Program-made: the position numbers and the translations under genes
Notes under the pieces: model-generated
Told to the model about the DNA's origin: nothing
Databases searched by the model: none
The model's input: the letters and a program-made list of their open reading frames with translations, nothing else
Shown here: positions 59,319 to 64,000 of the stretch, in pieces
Numbering within the stretch: the stretch's first letter is position 1
Layout of the letters: every line of letters begins with the position of its first letter
Source of the DNA: Blautia massiliensis (ex Durand et al. 2017)
Lineage (GTDB): Bacteria; Bacillota; Clostridia; Lachnospirales; Lachnospiraceae
DNA: 64,000 nucleotides
Direction of reading: 5' to 3'
NCBI RefSeq assembly: GCF_001487165.1
Contig: NZ_LN913005.1
Span: forward strand, 63,461-127,460

Positions 59319-60275
59319 TTACTCCTCTGCAAGCTGTTTTTCAATTTCAGCGGTAAGGTTGTTGATCACATCGTACATGGAGCCCTGCATATCACAGCCG
59401 GCTGCACGCACATGTCCGCCGCCTCCGAAAAATACGGCAATCTTGCTTACATCCACCTTACCATTGGAACGGAGAGATACTTTAAAGAGTTGCGTCTGCA
59501 TCTCATAGATAAAGATCGCAACCTCCACACCAGCAGTCAGACGGAGCTGGCTCACGATTCCCTCCAGATCCTTTCCTTCCACACTGTAGAAATCCATCTC
59601 CCGTTTTTTCAGATATCCGACCACACACTTACCGCCCTGAAGGAGAATACTCTCTGCCAGGACACGTCCCATGACCTGATTCTGAAGATATGTTTTCTGG
59701 TAAAAGGACTCATCGATGATCCTGCTGAAATCAAATCCTGTTTTCATCAGTTCTCCGGCGATCCTCATGGTTTCCGGTGTTGTGGAAGAATACTGGAACA
59801 CGCCGGTATCATGTGCCATTCCGGTATAAATAGGAACCGCAATGGAACGATCGATCTTGTCTGAATCCAGAAGTCCGTAAAGAACTTCGCTGGCAGAGCT
59901 GATCTCGCCTCTTACATGATTGACATCCGCAAATCCGTTATTGCTCACATGATGATCAATGCAGGCTGTCTTTTTTGCTGCATCGAAATATTTCCGAGCA
60001 ACAGCGAGCCTGTCCAGTGCGCTGACATCACAGGTGATAAAAAGATCATACACCTTATCTTCTTCTGCTTCTGTCTTAACCTCATCCATTCTGTCAATGT
60101 AATCAAATACAGGTTTCCGGTCTTCCAGATAAACATCTGCTTCTATATCAGGAAAATATTTCCGGATATAGAGATACAGAGCCATACAGGAACCAATGCA
60201 GTCCCCATCCGGACGGATGTGACCGCCAATGCCAACGGTTTTTACATTTTCCAGTATTTCTGAAATGTTTTTCAT
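59319..60275 (-). CDS. nrnA: DHH-family nanoRNase / oligoribonuclease NrnA
   Basis: A 318-aa DHH/DHHA1 phosphoesterase that removes short RNA pieces and can act on pAp. Motifs are IRPDGDCIGS (motif I), FITCDVSALDR, the DHH box CIDHHVSN and GMAHDTGVFQYSS. The C-terminal DHHA1 domain has the GGGGHVRAAG motif near 300. GTG 60284 and ATG 60275 are both possible; AGGTGG five bases ahead favours 60275. It touches rbfA (stop at 60285) and is followed by truB after 10 bases, the usual rbfA-nrnA-truB order. Confidence 0.94.
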   Translation of the reverse strand: MKNISEILENVKTVGIGGHIRPDGDCIGSCMALYLYIRKYFPDIEADVYLEDRKPVFDYIDRMDEVKTEAEEDKVYDLFITCDVSALDRLAVARKYFDAAKKTACIDHHVSNNGFADVNHVRGEISSASEVLYGLLDSDKIDRSIAVPIYTGMAHDTGVFQYSSTTPETMRIAGELMKTGFDFSRIIDESFYQKTYLQNQVMGRVLAESILLQGGKCVVGYLKKREMDFYSVEGKDLEGIVSQLRLTAGVEVAIFIYEMQTQLFKVSLRSNGKVDVSKIAVFFGGGGHVRAAGCDMQGSMYDVINNLTAEIEKQLAEE

Positions 60276-60284
60276 TTTTTCCAC

Positions 60285-60653
60285 CTATTCCTCTGTTTCC
60301 ATCCCACTCATTACGTCATTGATCTTCTTTGACATATTTACACCATATTCAATAGACTCATCCAGAACAAAACGGATCTCCGGTGTATTGCGGAGATTCA
60401 GTCTTCTGGCCAGTTCTCTCCGAACATAGCCCTCTGCATTCTTTAAGCCCCGGAGGGTGGAATCCTTGGCCTGTTTCTCGCCCAGCACACTGATGTAAGC
60501 TTTGCAGGTCTTAAGATCCGGTGCCACCTCAACAGCTGTCACAGAAGTCATCGGATGAATTCTGGGGTCCTTGATCTCGCTGTGTATGATGGTGCTGAGT
60601 TCTTTTTGAACTGCACCATTCACACGTGTATTTTTAATGCTGTTTTTTCTCAT
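60285..60653 (-). CDS. rbfA: Ribosome-binding factor A
   Basis: A 122-aa 30S maturation factor with a KH-like fold. It starts MRKNSIKNTRVNGAVQKELSTII and has DPRIHPMTSVTAVEVAPDLKTCKAYISV, typical of RbfA, then NAEGYVRRELARRLNLRNTPEIRFVLDESIEYG. AGGAGT precedes ATG 60653. It sits 12 bases after the infB stop, as in most Firmicutes. Confidence 0.96.
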   Translation of the reverse strand: MRKNSIKNTRVNGAVQKELSTIIHSEIKDPRIHPMTSVTAVEVAPDLKTCKAYISVLGEKQAKDSTLRGLKNAEGYVRRELARRLNLRNTPEIRFVLDESIEYGVNMSKKINDVMSGMETEE

Positions 60654-60665
60654 TACGAATCACTC

Positions 60666-63359
60666 CTATCTTGGTACCTCTACCATGATATATGCTTCGA
60701 CTTTATCTTCTTCTTTGACATCATTAAAGTCATTAAATACAAGACCGCACTCATATCCGGCACGAACTTCCTTGACATCATCCTTAAATCTCTTCAGAGA
60801 TGCAAGCTCACCCTCGAAGATCTGGTCCTCACCTCGTGTGATACGAACCTTACAGTTACGCTGGAATGTACCATCCAGCACATAGCTTCCTGCGATGGTT
60901 CCGACACCGGAGGCCTTGAACAGCTGACGAACCTCTGCGTGACCGATAACCTTCTCCTCGAATACAGGATCCAGCATACCCTTCATAGCTGCCTCTACAT
61001 CCTCGATCGCCTGATAAATGACTTTATAAAGTCGAAGGTCAACGCCCTCCTGCTCAGCAAGCTGTTTTGCTGTAGTATCCGGACGTACATTAAAGCCGAT
61101 GATGATCGCATTGGATGTTGCAGCAAGGCTGACATCAGACTCATTGATGGCACCTACACCACCATGGATCACCTTAACGATAACTTCCTCGTTGGAAAGC
61201 TTGGTAAGACTCTGTTTTACAGCCTCAACAGATCCCTGTACATCGGCCTTGACGATGATCGGAAGCTCCTTAAGATCGCTGGCCTGGATCTGGTCAAACA
61301 GGTTATCCAGAGAAAGCTTGCCTTTGGTCTCCTCGAGAAGACGGCTCTTGTTCTCTGTAACGAATGCGCCTGCAAAGTTCTTGGCTTCTTTATCGCTCTC
61401 AAAGGACATCAAGATCTCACCTGCATTAGGAACATCACCAAGTCCGAGGATCTCAACCGGAGTAGACGGACCTGCCTCTTTTACACGACGTCCCTTATCA
61501 TCCATCATTGCACGTACCTTACCATTGCATGCACCTGCGGCAATAAAGTCTCCCACATGAAGAGTACCCTTCTGAACAAGGATGGTAGCAACCGGTCCTT
61601 TACCTTTATCAAGCTGAGCCTCAATAACAAGACCTCTTGCCTCACGGTTCGGATTGGCTTTGAGCTCGGAAACCTCAGCAGTAAGAAGAATCATCTCAAG
61701 AAGATTCTCAATTCCTTCTCCTGTATGTGCGGATACCGGAACAAAGATGGTGCTTCCGCCCCAGTCCTCAGGAATCAGTTCATACTCGGAAAGCTCCTGT
61801 TTTACACGCTCTACATTTGCACTTGGTTTATCGATCTTATTGATGGCAACGATGATCTCAACACCGGCTGCCTTTGCATGGCTGATCGCCTCTACTGTCT
61901 GCGGCATTACACCATCGTCTGCGGCAACGACCAGAACTGCGATATCTGTAGCGTTGGCACCACGCATACGCATAGCTGTGAACGCCTCATGTCCCGGTGT
62001 ATCCAGGAATGTGATCTTCTGACCTTTGATATTTACCACGTAAGCACCGATGTGCTGTGTGATTCCGCCGGCCTCGCCTCTGGTTACGTTTGTATTACGG
62101 ATGGCATCCAGAAGAGATGTTTTACCATGGTCAACGTGACCCATAACACAGACTACCGGAGGTCTCGGAACCATATCATCCTCATCCTCTTCGTCCTCTT
62201 TGAGGAGCTCTGCGATCACATCCACCTTTTCTTCCTTCTCAGCAATGATATCAAAGCCAAGTGCGATCTCCTCTGCCTTTTCAAAGTCGATCTCCTGGTT
62301 TACGGTTACCATGACACCTTCCATGAAAAGCTTCTTAACGATCACTGACGGCTGCATCTTCATTGCGTCCGCAAGCTCACGGATAGTAAGCTTCTCCGGA
62401 ATGGTGATCTCCTTGATCTCCGGTTTCTTCTCTTCCTGCTTCGGCTGTGGATTCGGTTTCTGAAGTGCTTTCGGGATTCTGGAATTCGGTCTGCGTCCGC
62501 CCTGATTTGGTCTGCGTCCGCCCTGGGTACCTTTCTCGAATTCTTTCTTCTTGTTCTTATTCTCTCTGTCACGCTCACGCTTGCTGTCCTTGGATGTCTT
62601 GGTCAGCTCCGGAGTGAATACAGCATCTGAAGAGCCACCGCTTCTTCTCTGTCCCGGACGCTGTCCGCCGCCCTGGCCACCACGGTTTGCTCCGCTGAAA
62701 CGGTTGTCTCCGCCTCTTCCGCCTTCGGAACGTCCGCCCTGGCCTCCCTGGCCACGGTTTGCTCCACCGCCGAAACGGTTTCCTCCGTCTCTTCTTCCTT
62801 CAAAGCTTCCGCCCTGACCTCCCTGGCCACGGTTTGCTCCACCGCCGAAACGGCTTCCGCCTCTTCCGTCATTCTGACGTGGGCCTCTGTTTCCCTCGCC
62901 CTGTCTTGCCGGACGTCCCTCACCATTCTGGGAACGGTTTCCGCCAAAACGATTTCCGCCGTCTCTTCTTCCCTCGAAGGTTCTTCCGTCACGATTTCCG
63001 TCTCTTCTTCCTTCCGGACGGTTGCCCTGCGGTCTTCCGCCCTGAGTACGATTCTGGCCACTCTGACCGTTTCTCTGCTCACCGGACTCACCGTTTCGTG
63101 TGTTTGCTCCTGCGCTTCTCTGACCGCCGTTCTGTGGACGTGCCGGTCCCTTTCTCTCGCCTGCTGCCGGTTTTCTTCTTCCTTTACCGCCATCGCTGGC
63201 ATTCTGTGCATGAAATACACGGATGATATTTTTTTTCTTTTTCGGTGCTTCAGATTTGTTACCCTCTGTATTCACCGTTGTTGTCTTTTCTTCTGTTTTT
63301 GGAGTATCCAATTGTCTATATTGCTCCTTTCCCGATCTGTTGAATTTATCTTTTATCAT
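60666..63359 (-). CDS. infB: Translation initiation factor IF-2 with RGG-rich N-terminus
   Basis: It brings fMet-tRNA to the 30S subunit and is a GTPase. The 897-aa protein has G1 [14 protein letters not shown] near residue 405, G3 DTPGHEAF and G4 NKID, then the C-terminal domains with GFNVRPD and [10 protein letters not shown]. Residues about 50-275 are low complexity with repeats of [21 protein letters not shown] type, rich in Arg, Gly, Asn and Gln. ATG 63359 ([13 protein letters not shown]) lies after AGGAGG; TTG 63371 is too close to it. It is central in the nusA-infB group. Confidence 0.96.
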   Translation of the reverse strand: MIKDKFNRSGKEQYRQLDTPKTEEKTTTVNTEGNKSEAPKKKKNIIRVFHAQNASDGGKGRRKPAAGERKGPARPQNGGQRSAGANTRNGESGEQRNGQSGQNRTQGGRPQGNRPEGRRDGNRDGRTFEGRRDGGNRFGGNRSQNGEGRPARQGEGNRGPRQNDGRGGSRFGGGANRGQGGQGGSFEGRRDGGNRFGGGANRGQGGQGGRSEGGRGGDNRFSGANRGGQGGGQRPGQRRSGGSSDAVFTPELTKTSKDSKRERDRENKNKKKEFEKGTQGGRRPNQGGRRPNSRIPKALQKPNPQPKQEEKKPEIKEITIPEKLTIRELADAMKMQPSVIVKKLFMEGVMVTVNQEIDFEKAEEIALGFDIIAEKEEKVDVIAELLKEDEEDEDDMVPRPPVVCVMGHVDHGKTSLLDAIRNTNVTRGEAGGITQHIGAYVVNIKGQKITFLDTPGHEAFTAMRMRGANATDIAVLVVAADDGVMPQTVEAISHAKAAGVEIIVAINKIDKPSANVERVKQELSEYELIPEDWGGSTIFVPVSAHTGEGIENLLEMILLTAEVSELKANPNREARGLVIEAQLDKGKGPVATILVQKGTLHVGDFIAAGACNGKVRAMMDDKGRRVKEAGPSTPVEILGLGDVPNAGEILMSFESDKEAKNFAGAFVTENKSRLLEETKGKLSLDNLFDQIQASDLKELPIIVKADVQGSVEAVKQSLTKLSNEEVIVKVIHGGVGAINESDVSLAATSNAIIIGFNVRPDTTAKQLAEQEGVDLRLYKVIYQAIEDVEAAMKGMLDPVFEEKVIGHAEVRQLFKASGVGTIAGSYVLDGTFQRNCKVRITRGEDQIFEGELASLKRFKDDVKEVRAGYECGLVFNDFNDVKEEDKVEAYIMVEVPR
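62690..62950. repeat. Internal repeats in infB coding the RGG/NRFGG tract
   Basis: The units GGTTTGCTCCACCGCCGAAA and GTTTCCTCCGTCTCTTCTTC recur with small changes in this stretch of the plus strand, coding [13 protein letters not shown] repeats of about 23 residues. They look like recent duplications within the gene. Confidence 0.6.
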
Positions 63360-63401
63360 TTCTATCGTCAAACCTCCTTACAGACGCCTGTATCATGCAG
63401 G

Positions 63402-63719
63402 TTATCTGCCGGATTCTTTTTCCAGCGCCTTCATGATCGCCTTTGCAAAATTTTCGTCCTGCACGGCAAGGCTGGCACGGAATTCTTTGCCCATTGCTCT
63501 GCCCAGGCTCTCTTTGTCTGAAAGGAAATATAACGGAACTTCATAATAGGTACACATATTCCGAAATTTCTTTTTTGTGTTTTCGGAGGCATCATCTGCC
63601 ACCAGTGCCAGGAAACCTTTTCCTGTTTTTACGGATTTCTCTGTGGAAAATTCTCCGCTCACTGTTTTTCCTGCTTTTGTCGCAAGTCCGATGAGTGATA
63701 AAACCTTATTGTTTTTCAA
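63402..63719 (-). CDS. ylxQ: L7Ae/L30e family ribosome-associated protein (YlxQ)
   Basis: A 105-aa RNA-binding protein of the L7Ae fold that lies beside infB in many Firmicutes. The likely start is TTG 63719, ten bases after AAGGAG, giving MKNNKVLSLIGLATKAGKTVSGEF, the typical YlxQ start; the ATG at 63758 has no site. This makes it overlap the rnpM end by 14 bases. It has LALVADDASENTKKKFRNMC and VPLYFLSDKESLGRAMGKE of the L7Ae family. Probable target is a kink-turn RNA; unknown in detail. Confidence 0.9.
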   Translation of the reverse strand: MKNNKVLSLIGLATKAGKTVSGEFSTEKSVKTGKGFLALVADDASENTKKKFRNMCTYYEVPLYFLSDKESLGRAMGKEFRASLAVQDENFAKAIMKALEKESGR

Positions 63720-63984
63720 TTGATCCAAACTCCTTTTTGAGGTTCTGATACACTTCATCCGGAACTGCCATTTTCAAGGAACGCTCCAGGCCATGGTTTT
63801 TGATAGCCTTTTCCAGGCATTCCTCTGAGAAACAAAGGTATGCGCCGCGTCCGTTTTTCTTACCTGTAGCGTCCAGGATGATCTCATTCTCTGATGTCCT
63901 GAGAACTCGTATCATTTCCTTTTTGCTTTTCATTTCCCTGCAGCCGGTACACTGACGCATGGGAATCTTGGTTCTCGTTTTCAT
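63706..63984 (-). CDS. rnpM: RNase P modulator RnpM (YlxR)
   Basis: A 92-aa protein of the YlxR fold. Motifs are MRQCTGCREMKSKKEMIRVLR with CxxC and GRGAYLCFSEECLEKA, both conserved in the family. YlxR/RnpM binds RNase P RNA and modulates tRNA maturation in B. subtilis. The ATG 63984 overlaps the previous stop by one base (TAATG). It is a normal member of the nusA-rnpM-ylxQ-infB set. Confidence 0.95.
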   Translation of the reverse strand: MKTRTKIPMRQCTGCREMKSKKEMIRVLRTSENEIILDATGKKNGRGAYLCFSEECLEKAIKNHGLERSLKMAVPDEVYQNLKKEFGSIEKQ

Positions 63985-64000
63985 TATTCTTCGGCATCTC
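63984..64000 (-). CDS. nusA: C-terminal end of the upstream gene, probably nusA
   Basis: The last codons in the window on the minus strand read DAEE-stop, with the stop overlapping the rnpM start by one base. In the conserved gene order nusA comes before rnpM and usually ends in acidic residues, so nusA is likely. Only five codons are visible, so identity is by context. Confidence 0.5.

Noticed and set aside
60555-62348. 597-aa plus-strand frame opposite infB
   Set aside because: Antisense shadow of the IF-2 GTPase; no start site and no family features.
62603-63220. Frames of Arg/Glu-rich proteins over the infB repeat region
   Set aside because: They come from out-of-phase reading of the GC-rich RGG repeats.

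Overview
The window looks like a chromosome segment of a Lachnospiraceae gut bacterium. A Blautia-like genus is my best guess, from gene content only. The signs are strong AGGAGG ribosome binding sites, the Firmicute order nusA end-rnpM-ylxQ-infB-rbfA-nrnA-truB-ribF-rpsO-pnp, pyruvate phosphate dikinase, an alpha-galactosidase/ABC sugar locus and many family-typical small genes. There are no rRNA or tRNA genes and no CRISPR array. Almost everything after 12 kb lies on the minus strand.

Region 1 (1-11.9 kb) is accessory DNA and looks like the right end of a mobilizable element. It holds a cut-off small gene, a MobQ-type relaxase (MobA/MobL), an unrecognised 326-aa gene, and five tandem plus-strand genes for secreted proteins. 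Each of these has a signal peptide, two fibronectin III-like domains, a Pro/Thr linker, a CAP (SCP/PR1) domain and an InlB-like C-terminal repeat. A sixth copy is cut off after about 60 codons. The five copies are mosaics: N-terminal halves, CAP domains and terminators are shared in different combinations, which points to recombination between copies.

Region 2 (12-24.7 kb) holds lysC, a DUF2325 gene with a strong promoter and a palindromic operator, trmO, a diguanylate cyclase and a coiled-coil protein. It then has a fructose locus: fruK, a wrecked fruA, an HPr-like protein without the regulatory Ser46, and a DeoR regulator. Next come pabA-pabB-pabC for p-aminobenzoate, a DUF1858 redox protein, a MATE exporter and a GtrA protein.

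Region 3 (24.7-36 kb) contains a translationally coupled four-gene operon: an M29/NicX-like enzyme, a PucR regulator, an NCS1 permease and an M20 dipeptidase-like enzyme. It probably imports and breaks down an unknown nitrogen compound. It is followed by an RsmH-type rRNA methyltransferase with a basic extension, a membrane-anchored HExxH protein, ppdK and an aldose epimerase.

Region 4 (36-42.7 kb) is an alpha-galactoside utilisation locus: GH36 enzyme, two permeases, a binding lipoprotein and a divergent AraC regulator. Its ATPase is not in the window.

Region 5 (42.7-64 kb) is mainly housekeeping: glyQS, recO, era, an M16C peptidase, xth, dut, nrdG, pnp, rpsO, ribF, truB, nrnA, rbfA, infB, ylxQ and rnpM. 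Inside it sits a GH13-like protein whose catalytic motifs are all altered, probably a pseudoenzyme.
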